Origin: Frankia sp. AiPa1
Lineage (GTDB): Bacteria; Actinomycetota; Actinomycetes; Frankiales; Frankiaceae
Assembly (NCBI RefSeq): GCF_023243075.1
Contig: NZ_JALKFZ020000184.1
Location: forward strand, 1 to 64,000
Direction of reading: 5' to 3'
DNA length: 64,000 nucleotides
Below are positions 53,067-61,471 of the stretch, in pieces. The notes below the pieces were generated by a model that worked only from the letters and a program-made list of their open reading frames with translations, had not been told where the DNA came from and searched no databases. Made by a program: the position numbers and the translations under genes. The stretch's first letter is position 1. Each line of letters starts with the position of its first letter.

Positions 53067-54713
53067 TCATCCTGTGTTGCGGACAAACATCCGGCGCCAC
53101 CAACGTCGACGCACCGGCGGCACGCTGCCGTTGTCGTCCGCCGCGCCCTCGGCTGTCCGAACGCTCACGCCGGTATCTGCCGCCCCGTCGTCCCCCGTTT
53201 CGACGCCCCCGGTTCCGGCCTTCCCGAACCGCCCGTCATCCACCGTGACCCCGCAGGCATCCACCGTGACGTCGGACGGCCCGCCGGCACTCGGCCCGGC
53301 AACACTTGGCGCCTTGCCACTCGGCGCCTTGTCGCTCGGCGCCTTGCCACTCGGCCCCATGTCACTCGACCGGGCGCCGGTCGACCCGACGCTCTGTGGC
53401 CCGATGCCGATCCGGCCGACCTCGACCGACCCAACCTCCACCGGACCGACGTCGCTGTCGGTAGCCGATGACCTCACCCCGGACCTGGCCGTCCGGACGG
53501 CGGGCTCGGACACCGTACCGCCGGCGTCGGCCGTCTGTGCTGCCGCAACACCCGACGGTGCCGCGACCACGGACGCCACGGAGACGACGGGGTCGGCGGG
53601 CTCGGCGATCGGTGCGAACGTGCCGAGCGTCGCCATCGCCTCGTCGAGCGCCGCCAAGGCCTGGCCGATCGCGGCGACAGTGTTCTCCGAGGCCTCAGGA
53701 TCCACTGCCACCGGCTCGACCAGGACGGCTGTGGTGGCAATGTCCACCACCTCGATTATCTCCTCGAGCGCCTCCGCCGTCGCTGCCTCGGTCCCTGGAG
53801 GGTTGATCGACGGCCGGCCGTGCGGACGGGTCGACACCTCAGAGGTCTCAGGCGCCTCTGGGGCCTCAGGCGCCTCAGGCGTCTCAGGCGTCTCGGTCCC
53901 CCCAAGCGCTCCGGGCTCCCCGACTGCTCCGGACTCCGCAATCCGCTGAAGCTCCCCGATCTGGCTGGCCTCCCCGGATGCCGCGGCCTGACCGCTCCCT
54001 CCAGGCTTCCCGGCCAGCTCCGACTCGCCGATGACCTTGGCCTGTCCGGTTCCCTCGGGGTCCTGGTGCTCGGGGGTCAGGTCGTCGCCGGCCTTCTCTA
54101 GGGCCTCGGCCAAGGCGAGCGCCTCGGGCACCTCGGGCACCTCGGGCCCGGGCGCCACAGGTATCTCGGACACCGCCGGCTCCCCGGACGCTGCCAGCTC
54201 CCCAGACGCTGCCGGCTCCTGGGACGCTGCCGGCTCCTGGGACGCTGCCGGCTCGTGGGGCACCGCCAGCTCCTCGAGCACCGCCGCGATCTCGGCGCCC
54301 ATCTGCGTCGCCGCGGGTTCAACCGCCGGGACAGGAACTGCTTCGGCGAGGGCGGCGGAATGCGCGCCGGTAGCGGGCGCGCCGCTGGCAGCCATGTCAG
54401 CGGCAGTTACGTCGGCGCCCGGCATGTCAGCGGCAGCCACTACGCCAGCCGCAGGAACCAGGCCGGTCGCGGGCACGACGCCAGCCGCGGGTACATCGGC
54501 CGAGCCAAGGGGCGCGGGAGCCGCTGCCAGGCGGTTCACGATCCGACCGGCTTCACCGGGAGCGCGGCTGAGCTGCCCCGACTGAGCAAGTCGGCGGCAG
54601 ACCTGATTCACCGTGCCCCGACTCGCTCCAACCGCGGCGGCCAGCCTGCCATCGTCCATTCCCTCGGGGACCTGGGCAAGCTGGTCGAGTATCCGCTCAG
54701 CAACAGTAGCCAC
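53067..54713 (-). CDS. Winged-helix protein with a very long acidic repeat-rich tail
   Basis: 548 residues from GTG 54713. Residues 1-65 are a winged-helix-like DNA-binding domain (ILDQLAQVPEGMDDGRLAAA, RGTVNQVCRRLAQSGQL). The rest is Ala/Pro/Glu/Ser-rich. Repeated units include PAASQE, PEAPEA and KAPSGKAPS. The protein ends in a basic patch, RRRWWRRMFVRNTG, in contrast to the acidic body. The role is unknown; it might be a nucleoid- or envelope-linked regulator. Confidence 0.72.
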   Translation of the reverse strand: MATVAERILDQLAQVPEGMDDGRLAAAVGASRGTVNQVCRRLAQSGQLSRAPGEAGRIVNRLAAAPAPLGSADVPAAGVVPATGLVPAAGVVAAADMPGADVTAADMAASGAPATGAHSAALAEAVPVPAVEPAATQMGAEIAAVLEELAVPHEPAASQEPAASQEPAASGELAASGEPAVSEIPVAPGPEVPEVPEALALAEALEKAGDDLTPEHQDPEGTGQAKVIGESELAGKPGGSGQAAASGEASQIGELQRIAESGAVGEPGALGGTETPETPEAPEAPEAPETSEVSTRPHGRPSINPPGTEAATAEALEEIIEVVDIATTAVLVEPVAVDPEASENTVAAIGQALAALDEAMATLGTFAPIAEPADPVVSVASVVAAPSGVAAAQTADAGGTVSEPAVRTARSGVRSSATDSDVGPVEVGSVEVGRIGIGPQSVGSTGARSSDMGPSGKAPSDKAPSGKAPSVAGPSAGGPSDVTVDACGVTVDDGRFGKAGTGGVETGDDGAADTGVSVRTAEGAADDNGSVPPVRRRWWRRMFVRNTG

Positions 54714-55078
54714 AAAACGGGACGCTATACGTCATCTGACGATCGGCGGCAAGCGGGGTCGCTCCATCGCGCCTACGTGTCCGTCCCACTGCGGTTGGCA
54801 TCCGCTACTCCCGGCCAGCACTTACCCCGACATCGTTCACATACGATGATCAATGGAACACGGAGAGTTATATTAGGCCGAGGGCTGGTGTCGTCCGCCA
54901 GATGCCTCGACCGACTCCGCCGAGATCGCCCAGATCGCCCAGATCGCCCAGGGGATGCCCGTATGACCATCTGTGATCAGCGGCCCACGCTCGGGTCGAC
55001 GTTCGACCCGCGGTCCAACAATTAGCGCGTATCCGCGGAACGGTCAGCACCTCATCCGAGCCAGGGCCGGCTGCTCAG

Positions 55079-55590
55079 GACATATTGCCATGCCTGTACG
55101 GACGCGCCGACGGAATGGAAATCGGCACCCCGCACAGCAGGAAGATCTTCGACATGCTCAGCACCCCGCCGACCAGAATGGGTCCCGCGGCGAGAGCCAG
55201 GAGCACCGGACGGTCGTTCCAGCCAGGCCGGGCGAACAGGTAGACGACGACGAAGAGGGCGAGCCAGTAGGCAACTCCGGCCTCCACCGGCTGGTTGAGG
55301 ACTCCCGACAACCGCCCGTTGTTCAGGGCCAGCAGGCGTGATCACAAGATGGTACGGAGAAAGACCACGAAACATTCCTCCGGCCGGCAAAAAGAGAAGA
55401 ATTCCGCCGTACACGACGACCTGCTCGGTTCGCATTCCACCGGCCAAATACGGACCGAATCCGGCAATGACCGCCGGGTAAATCCAGGCTTTCGCGGTGC
55501 TGGTTGGAGCAACATTCAATGGCTGGGACACCGCAGCACCATGGCACACGACCAGAGCGATTCCCCACGATTTCCAGCCCGGCGAGGAGG
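55079..55590 (-). pseudogene. Broken O-antigen-ligase-like membrane protein gene
   Basis: On the minus strand, one frame reads KAWIYPAVIAGFGPYLAGGM and GGILLFLPAGGMFRGLSPYH. Near 55330 the sense passes to another frame that reads NNGRLSGVLNQPVEAGVAYW and GGVLSMSKIFLLCGVPISI. These are the N-terminal and a middle part of Wzy/O-antigen-ligase-type proteins, in the right order but with about 100 or more residues missing between them. The C-terminal half is also absent. It must be non-functional. Confidence 0.65.
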
Positions 55591-55783
55591 GCACCGCGGT
55601 CCACCCACCGCCGTTCGATTCCTCGACTGCCGGCCGGCCGAGCACCGTGCTAACCGGCCGGCTGGCGTGGTGATTGGCCGGGCCGACCACGGGAAGGTGG
55701 AGCACGGAGGCGTACCGGGAACGGCCCGGGACGCACAGACGCCGCTGCCGGACCCGCTGTGGGTGCCGGCCAAGGAGGCCGCC

Positions 55784-56128
55784 ATGACACAGCCAGCCCC
55801 GGAACCCGGGTCGTGGAGCGTGGACGACGCTCCCCTGGAGCCCGCGGAGATCCTGGACAGTGACGAGCTGGGTTCGACCGAGGCTGGCCGGGATCCGCTC
55901 GACGACGCCTGGGACGCACCTGACCGGCCGAGCCAGAACCTGCGTTTCCCGAACACGCCGAGGGAGGAACGCGCGGGCGCCTCCCTCGATCGGCTGCTCG
56001 CCGCGGAGCTACCCGACCCGGACCCCTACCGGGAGGCCGAGCAACAGCAGAGCGCCCCCGATGGCCCCCGGGATGACCACACCCGCCGGGACGGCTCCGC
56101 CGAGGAGAGCGCTCTGCATCTGGAGTAG
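55784..56128 (+). CDS. DUF5709 family protein
   Basis: 114 residues from ATG 55784, with CAAGGAGG upstream. It is acidic, with DPLDDAWDAPDRPSQNLRF and the conserved REERAGASLDRLLAAELPDP. The family is actinobacterial and uncharacterised. The stop codon TAG (56126-56128) lies inside the first unit of a 15-bp tandem array. The next in-frame unit also has TAG, but later ones have CAG and stay open for over 40 codons. Confidence 0.85.
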   Translation: MTQPAPEPGSWSVDDAPLEPAEILDSDELGSTEAGRDPLDDAWDAPDRPSQNLRFPNTPREERAGASLDRLLAAELPDPDPYREAEQQQSAPDGPRDDHTRRDGSAEESALHLE

Positions 56129-56220
56129 CCGCATCTGGAGTAGCCGCATCTCGAGCAGCCGCATCTCGAGCAGCCGCGCCTCGAGCAGCCGCGCCTCGAG
56201 CAACTGCACCCGGAGCCGGT
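56116..56220. repeat. Six to seven 15-bp tandem repeats crossing the DUF5709 stop
   Basis: GCATCTGGAGTAGCC (56116, 56131), GCATCTCGAGCAGCC (56146, 56161) and GCGCCTCGAGCAGCC (56176, 56191) run head to tail, with a degenerate end. Read in the DUF5709 frame the units encode HLEQP or RLEQP, with TAG replacing CAG in the first two. Confidence 0.85.
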
Positions 56221-56246
56221 CCCATACGTGGACTACCCTCCTCAGC

Positions 56247-56765
56247 GTGGCATCCGACCTCGGCGGCGTGGGCACCACGAGCCGCGCACTCGACCCGGAT
56301 GGCAGGTCTGCGGCGCCGCGGGCGCGGGCGCGGACCCTGCGGATGGGGACGCAGGGGCAGTGGACGCCGCGGGCGAGGCTGGCCGGCTTCGCTGTCGTGG
56401 GCGCGGTCGCGGTACTCGCCGCCATCCGGGTGTATGCCGTCGATCCGGCACATCCAGGGCACTACCCGGCGTGCCCATTTCGCTGGGCGACGTCGCTGGA
56501 CTGCCCGGGATGCGGCACCTTGCGCGCCGCCCACCAGGTGCTGCACGGTCATCTGGGGGAAGCGGCGAACTACAACCTGTTCTTCGTCGTGGTCGCGCCT
56601 ATCCTCGTCGTCGGCTGGCTGACGGCGGTCGCCCGCGCCGCGGGGTGGCGACGTCCCCTGCCCCGCGTTCCGGCCCGGATGCTGCCCGCGATCCCGATTC
56701 TGGTGATCGCCTTCTGGGTCCTGCGCAACCTGCCACTACCCGGCTGCACCTGGCTCGCGGCCTGA
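56247..56765 (+). CDS. DUF2752 membrane protein
   Basis: 172 residues from GTG 56247; a later start at ATG 56343 is possible. The DUF2752 signature is CPFRWATSLDCPGCGTLRAA, followed by YNLFFVVVAPILVVGWLTAV and the terminal LPGCTWLAA. Three hydrophobic helices are visible. Function is unknown. It starts just after the repeat array behind the DUF5709 gene. Confidence 0.86.
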   Translation: MASDLGGVGTTSRALDPDGRSAAPRARARTLRMGTQGQWTPRARLAGFAVVGAVAVLAAIRVYAVDPAHPGHYPACPFRWATSLDCPGCGTLRAAHQVLHGHLGEAANYNLFFVVVAPILVVGWLTAVARAAGWRRPLPRVPARMLPAIPILVIAFWVLRNLPLPGCTWLAA

Positions 56766-56805
56766 CAACCGGCGGCGCGGGCATGCGGGCAGCGGCTGGG
56801 CCAGG

Positions 56806-57819
56806 TCAGCGGCGGCCGAGCAGGTAGCAGGCGATGGCGGCGGTGGCAGCGACGTTCAGTGAGTCGACCCCGTGGGCCATGGGGATCCGCACCCGGGCGC
56901 TCGCCGCCGCCTGGGCCGGCGGGGACAGGCCCGGGCCCTCGGTGCCGAGCAGCAGCGCGACCCGCGCCGCCGAGCCGTCGCGGTCATCCGCGCCACCAGG
57001 CCTGTTCGAGCCGGCGGATATGCGGGCGGCGAAGGCGCCCAGGTCGTCCGCGTCCGAAGCCGGGGTGAGGGCGAGCAGGTCGAAGCCGGCCGTGCGCAGC
57101 TCACCGAGCGCGGTCGGCCACGGGTCGAGCCGGGCATATGGCACGGCGAAGACCTCGCCCATCGACACCCGGACCGACCGGCGGTACAGCGGGTCGGCAC
57201 TGCGCGGACTGAGCAGCACCGCATCCATCCCGAGCCCGGCCGCCGACCGAAAGATCGCACCCAGGTTGGTGTGGCTGACGATGTCCTCGCAGACCAGAAC
57301 CCGGCGGGAAGTGATGAGCAGGTCCGCCGCGGCCAGCGGTGGGCGCCGGCACATCGACGCGAGCGCCCCCCGGTGCACCTCGAAGCCGGTGATGGCGGCG
57401 AGCACGTCCGGGCCCGCGACGTAGACCGGCACGTCCCCGGGAAGCCCCGCCGGCACCGCGCCGAGCCGCGCTGGCGAGACCAGCACCGAACGCGGCCGAT
57501 AACCGGCGCGCAGGGCACGGTCGATGACCCGCTCGCCCTCGGCGATGAACAGCCCATCGGCCGGTTCCCGCCGACGACGCAGCGCAACGTCGGTGAGAGC
57601 GACGAAATCGCCGACCCGCGGGTCGGCCGGATCCTCGATCTGGATGGGGCCGGGGCCCGGGCCCGAGCCGGTGACAGGACTGGTGACAGGACTGGTGCCA
57701 GAGCCGGAGACAGAGCTGGTATCCGGGCTTGAGCCGACAGCCGGGTCGTCCGGGCCGGTCGCGATGGGTGGCGAGCCGTCACCCAGGTGAAACGCGCGGG
57801 CCGCAGAATCGGCGGCCAT
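56806..57819 (-). CDS. SpoU/TrmH-family rRNA or tRNA 2'-O-methyltransferase
   Basis: About 337 residues from ATG 57819. The N-terminal ~60 residues (Ser/Gly/Pro/Thr) are low in complexity, so a later start is possible. Substrate-binding and SPOUT domains follow, with motif 1 TNLGAIFRSAAGLGMDAVLL, motif 2 LLLGTEGPGLS and motif 3 RIPMAHGVDSLNVAATAAI. It methylates ribose in rRNA or tRNA. Its ATG overlaps the ATG of the divergent gene in the palindrome CATG. Confidence 0.93.
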   Translation of the reverse strand: MAADSAARAFHLGDGSPPIATGPDDPAVGSSPDTSSVSGSGTSPVTSPVTGSGPGPGPIQIEDPADPRVGDFVALTDVALRRRREPADGLFIAEGERVIDRALRAGYRPRSVLVSPARLGAVPAGLPGDVPVYVAGPDVLAAITGFEVHRGALASMCRRPPLAAADLLITSRRVLVCEDIVSHTNLGAIFRSAAGLGMDAVLLSPRSADPLYRRSVRVSMGEVFAVPYARLDPWPTALGELRTAGFDLLALTPASDADDLGAFAARISAGSNRPGGADDRDGSAARVALLLGTEGPGLSPPAQAAASARVRIPMAHGVDSLNVAATAAIACYLLGRR

Positions 57820-59284
57820 GACCTCCTCCGCCGCCATCAACGCTCCTGTTCCCGCCGATCTGCTCGTTGTCGGCGCCGAGCTGGTCGCGACCGTGGACGC
57901 CGACCGCCGGGAGATCCGCGGTGGCTGGGTCGCCGTCACGGACGGGCTGGTCAGCGCACTCGGCGGGCCCGGCGACCCCCCGCCACCGGCGGTTCGCGTC
58001 CTGCCGGCCAGCGGCGGACTCGTCACCCCCGGTCTGGTCAACACTCACCACCACATCTATCAGAACCTCACCCGGGCCTATGCGCCCGCCCTGGGCGGCA
58101 CCCTGTTCACCTGGCTGTCGACGCTCTACCCGCTGTGGTCGCGGTTGGACGAGGAGGCGGTGCACGTCTCGGCGTACGTGGGCCTGACCGAGCTCGCGCT
58201 CGGCGGCTGCACGACGAGCACCGACCATCTGTACGTGCATCCGCGTGGCGGCGGCGACCTGATCTCGGCGGAGATCGCCGCGGCGCGGGAGCTCGGGATG
58301 CGCTTCCATCCCACCCGCGGGTCGATGTCCCGCTCGGTGAAGGACGGCGGGTTGCCGCCGGACTCGGTGGTCCAGGACGAGGACGAGATCCTCGCCGAGT
58401 CCGAGCGGCTGGTGGCTCGCCATCATGACCCGTCACACGGCGCCATGGTGCGTCTCGCCCTCGCGCCGTGCTCGCCGTTCTCGGTGAGCCCGCGGCTCAT
58501 GCGCGCCACCGCCGAGCTCGCCGAGTGCCTCGACGTCCGGCTGCACACCCATCTCGCCGAGGATCCACAGGAGGACGAGTACTGCCTGGCCACCTTCGGC
58601 CGCCGGCCCATCGACCAGTTCGCCGAGGTCGGCTGGGGCTCGGACCGAGCGTGGGTAGCGCACTGCATCTGCCCGGATCCCGAGGAGGTCACCCGTCTGG
58701 GGACCTGGGGCACCGGGGTGGCGCACTGCCCGAGCAGCAACATGATCCTTGGCGGCGGGCTCGCCCCGGTCGCCGAGCTGCGCGCCGCCGGGGTTCCCGT
58801 GGGGCTGGGCTGCGATGGTTCGTCGTCCGCGGACGCGGCCTCGCTCTGGTTGGAGGCACGCACCGCGATGCTGCTCGGCCGGCTGCGCCACGGCAGCGCC
58901 GCGATGTCCGCCCGGGACGCGTTGGAGATCGCCACCCGTGGTGGGGCGGGCTGCCTCGGCCGGGTCGGGGAGATCGGGGAGCTGTCCGTCGGCGCGGTCG
59001 GGGATCTGGTCGTCTGGCCACTGGACGGAGTGGCCTTCGCCGGGGCCTTGTCCGACCCGATCGACGCCTGGCTGCGCTGCGGCCCGGTGGCCGCCCGGCA
59101 CACCGTGGTGGCCGGGAAGCTCCTCGTCGAGGACGGTGTCCCCGTTCATCCGGGACTGTCGGAGATGCTGGTCCGGCACCGGCAGCTTGCCGCCGGCATC
59201 CAGCGCGCGTTCGACGATGCCGGCATCACGGGCGCCGGCATCTCCGCGACCGCCCGGACGGATCCGGCCGGCGGCCCCCGATGA
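57818..59284 (+). CDS. 8-oxoguanine deaminase-like amidohydrolase
   Basis: 488 residues from ATG 57818. Metal ligands occur in VNTHHHIYQNLTRA, HTHLAED and CDGSSSAD; HCICPDPEEV and AHCPSSNMIL are also family blocks. This set is typical of 8-oxoguanine or hydroxyatrazine-type deaminases. Deamination of 8-oxoguanine to urate is the most likely reaction. It overlaps the adenosine deaminase by ATGA. Its own leader is absent, because the SpoU gene starts at the same bases. Confidence 0.88.
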   Translation: MTSSAAINAPVPADLLVVGAELVATVDADRREIRGGWVAVTDGLVSALGGPGDPPPPAVRVLPASGGLVTPGLVNTHHHIYQNLTRAYAPALGGTLFTWLSTLYPLWSRLDEEAVHVSAYVGLTELALGGCTTSTDHLYVHPRGGGDLISAEIAAARELGMRFHPTRGSMSRSVKDGGLPPDSVVQDEDEILAESERLVARHHDPSHGAMVRLALAPCSPFSVSPRLMRATAELAECLDVRLHTHLAEDPQEDEYCLATFGRRPIDQFAEVGWGSDRAWVAHCICPDPEEVTRLGTWGTGVAHCPSSNMILGGGLAPVAELRAAGVPVGLGCDGSSSADAASLWLEARTAMLLGRLRHGSAAMSARDALEIATRGGAGCLGRVGEIGELSVGAVGDLVVWPLDGVAFAGALSDPIDAWLRCGPVAARHTVVAGKLLVEDGVPVHPGLSEMLVRHRQLAAGIQRAFDDAGITGAGISATARTDPAGGPR

Positions 59285-60378
59285 CCAGCGAGGTTGCGAT
59301 GACCAGCGACAGTCCGGCGATCAGTGCGGACGCGGCGGCCGGCGCCGCGCTCGCGGCGGCGCTCGAGGCGCTGCCCAAGGTGGAGCTGCACTGCCATGTC
59401 GAGGGGACGATGCGCGCGTCCACCGTGGTGGAACTCGCCCGGACGGCCGGCATCCCGCTGCCGACCGCGGACGTCACCGAGCTGTACCGGTACACCTCGC
59501 TGGATGAGTTCCTCTCGGTGTTCTGGCTGGTGCAGTCGACGTTGCGGACCCGGGATGACTGGGCGCGGCTCGGGTACGAGAGCGTTCTGGACGCCGCGAG
59601 GCACGGCCGGGTCTACGGCGAGCTGTTCTTCACTCCAGCCCGGCACCTCGCCGCCGGCACCGCGCTCGCCGACGTGGTCGCGGGGCTCGCCGACGGGCTG
59701 GCCGCCGCCGAGGCGGAGACCGGGTCGATCACCATGCTCATCGCCGACATCGACCGGGCGTTCGGCCCCGCGGCGGGCGTGCGGATGGTCGAGGAACTCG
59801 GCCGGCTGCGCCGCGCGAACGCCCCTGGCATGGCCCGAGTGCTTGGCGTGGGGATGGACTCCACCGAACTCGGGGTGGATCCGGCGTCATTCCGGGAGGC
59901 CTACCGGCTCGCCGCCCGGCACGGGTTCCGGCTCACCGGGCACCAGGGCGAGAACAGCCCGCCGTCGGCGATCGCGACCCTCGTCGACGATCTCGGCGCC
60001 GAGCGGGTCGACCATGGGCTGTCCCTGGTCGACGATCCGGAGCTGGTCGCCCGGTTCGCCGCCGAGCGCATCCCGCTGACGGTCTGCCCCAACTCCAACA
60101 TCCGCATCGCCAACGCCTTCCCCGCCCTGGCCGCCCACCCGTTCCCGGCGATGCGCGCCGCCGGCCTGCTGGCCACGTTGAACACCGACGACCCGGCGCT
60201 GACCGACCTGGACCTCGGCTACGAGTACGCCTCGTGCGCCGCCGCCTTCGGCTACACGTTCGACGACATGGTCACGATCGCCCTGGACGGCGTGGCCGCA
60301 AGCTGGCTGCCCGCCGCCGAGTCGGCCGCCCTGCGCACCCGGATCAGCGCCGCCGCCGACGCCCTACGCCCGGACTGA
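59281..60378 (+). CDS. Adenosine deaminase
   Basis: 365 residues from ATG 59281. KVELHCHVEGT (His37, His39), the His-x-x-Glu of TGHQGENS, RVDHG, CPNSN and NTDDP are the zinc and catalytic blocks in order. It converts adenosine to inosine; an adenine-type variant cannot be ruled out. It is coupled to the amidohydrolase gene upstream. Confidence 0.94.
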   Translation: MTSEVAMTSDSPAISADAAAGAALAAALEALPKVELHCHVEGTMRASTVVELARTAGIPLPTADVTELYRYTSLDEFLSVFWLVQSTLRTRDDWARLGYESVLDAARHGRVYGELFFTPARHLAAGTALADVVAGLADGLAAAEAETGSITMLIADIDRAFGPAAGVRMVEELGRLRRANAPGMARVLGVGMDSTELGVDPASFREAYRLAARHGFRLTGHQGENSPPSAIATLVDDLGAERVDHGLSLVDDPELVARFAAERIPLTVCPNSNIRIANAFPALAAHPFPAMRAAGLLATLNTDDPALTDLDLGYEYASCAAAFGYTFDDMVTIALDGVAASWLPAAESAALRTRISAAADALRPD

Positions 60379-60392
60379 CCGGACTGACCGGA

Positions 60393-61325
60393 CTAGCTGG
60401 GCTGGCCGGAAGCCGGGCGGTCGGGCCGGACGAGGCCGAGATCGAGCGTGCGCAGCAGGTCGACGAAGCCGCGCACCACTGCCCCGGCCTGCGACCAGCC
60501 GTCGATCCGGGCGTAGGCGACCACGTCGCGCAGCGGCGGATCGGCGAGGTCGACCCGGCCGATGTGCTGGTCGGACGGAACCGCCGGCCCCGGGACGAGC
60601 GCCACGCCGAGCCCGGCCGCGGCGAGCCGGACCGCGGCATCCACCTGGTGGGTCTCGACCACCCCCCGCGGCTGGAAGCCGGCCACCGCGCATGCCTGCG
60701 CCACCACCTGGGCCAGACCGTGCTCGGAGGCGTAGAGCACCCAGTCGCGCTCGGCGAACGCGGCCAGCGCGACCCCCGTCCGCCCGGCATACGGATCGCC
60801 CGGCGGCACCACCACCGCAAAGCGTTCGGCGCCGAGCGACCACAGTGGCCCCGACCAGCTGGCCGGACGCGGCCCGATCCCCACGTCGGCCCGGCCGGCG
60901 GCGACGAACTCCTCCAGTGCTCCCCGGGCGGGAAACTCGGTGATCCGCAGCGCCGTGCCAGGATGAGCGGGACGCCAGTGCGCGACCGCCCGCGGCAGCA
61001 CCCAGGTCGACAGCGACGAGACGGCCGCGACGTGCAGCGACCCGCCGCCCTGCCCGGCGGCGGACCGTGCCCGGCCGACCGCGCTCTCGGCCGCGGCCAG
61101 CGCCGCCGGCACGCCGTCGAGGAACGCCTGCCCGGCCGCGGTGAGGCGCACCCCCCGGGCCGTCCGCTCGAACAGCTCAGCGCCCAGGGCCACTTCGAGT
61201 GCGTGGATCTGCTGGGACAGCGACGGCTGGGCGAGATGCAGCCGCCGCGCCGCCCGGGTGAACGATCCCTCCTGCGCGACCACCACGAAGTAGGACGCCT
61301 GTCGCAGGTTCAGCCATCCGCGCAT
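60393..61325 (-). CDS. LysR-family transcriptional regulator
   Basis: 310 residues from ATG 61325. A winged helix-turn-helix is at residues 1-60 (LRQASYFVVVAQEGSFTRAA, RRLHLAQPSLSQQIHALE). The effector domain covers 90-295. It lies between the adenosine deaminase, with which it is convergent, and the divergent amidohydrolase operon. A CATAGGAG-A-CTCCTATG palindrome upstream fits a LysR site. It is the obvious regulator of the purine cluster. Confidence 0.95.
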   Translation of the reverse strand: MRGWLNLRQASYFVVVAQEGSFTRAARRLHLAQPSLSQQIHALEVALGAELFERTARGVRLTAAGQAFLDGVPAALAAAESAVGRARSAAGQGGGSLHVAAVSSLSTWVLPRAVAHWRPAHPGTALRITEFPARGALEEFVAAGRADVGIGPRPASWSGPLWSLGAERFAVVVPPGDPYAGRTGVALAAFAERDWVLYASEHGLAQVVAQACAVAGFQPRGVVETHQVDAAVRLAAAGLGVALVPGPAVPSDQHIGRVDLADPPLRDVVAYARIDGWSQAGAVVRGFVDLLRTLDLGLVRPDRPASGQPS

Positions 61326-61346
61326 CCGCGGACCCCTCCTTCCTCC

Positions 61347-61384
61347 GCCGCCTCCGTCACTCCTGTGCCGCCTCCGTCACTCCT
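61347..61384. repeat. 18-bp direct duplication GCCGCCTCCGTCACTCCT
   Basis: Exact copies at 61347-61364 and 61367-61384, centred 20 bp apart (two helical turns), lie in the LysR leader. Confidence 0.8.
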
Positions 61385-61405
61385 TCGCCGCGCCTGCGCC
61401 ACGCC

Positions 61406-61422
61406 CATAGGAGACTCCTATG
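61406..61422. promoter_or_regulatory. LysR-type operator palindrome
   Basis: CATAGGAGACTCCTATG is a perfect dyad around one central base and contains T-N11-A, the LysR consensus. It is 81 bp from the LysR start and 50 bp from the divergent amidohydrolase start. Confidence 0.7.
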
Positions 61423-61471
61423 CCTGCTCGGGGGCAATGCGTCTTGGACGGATGGACCAGGTTGACGGACG

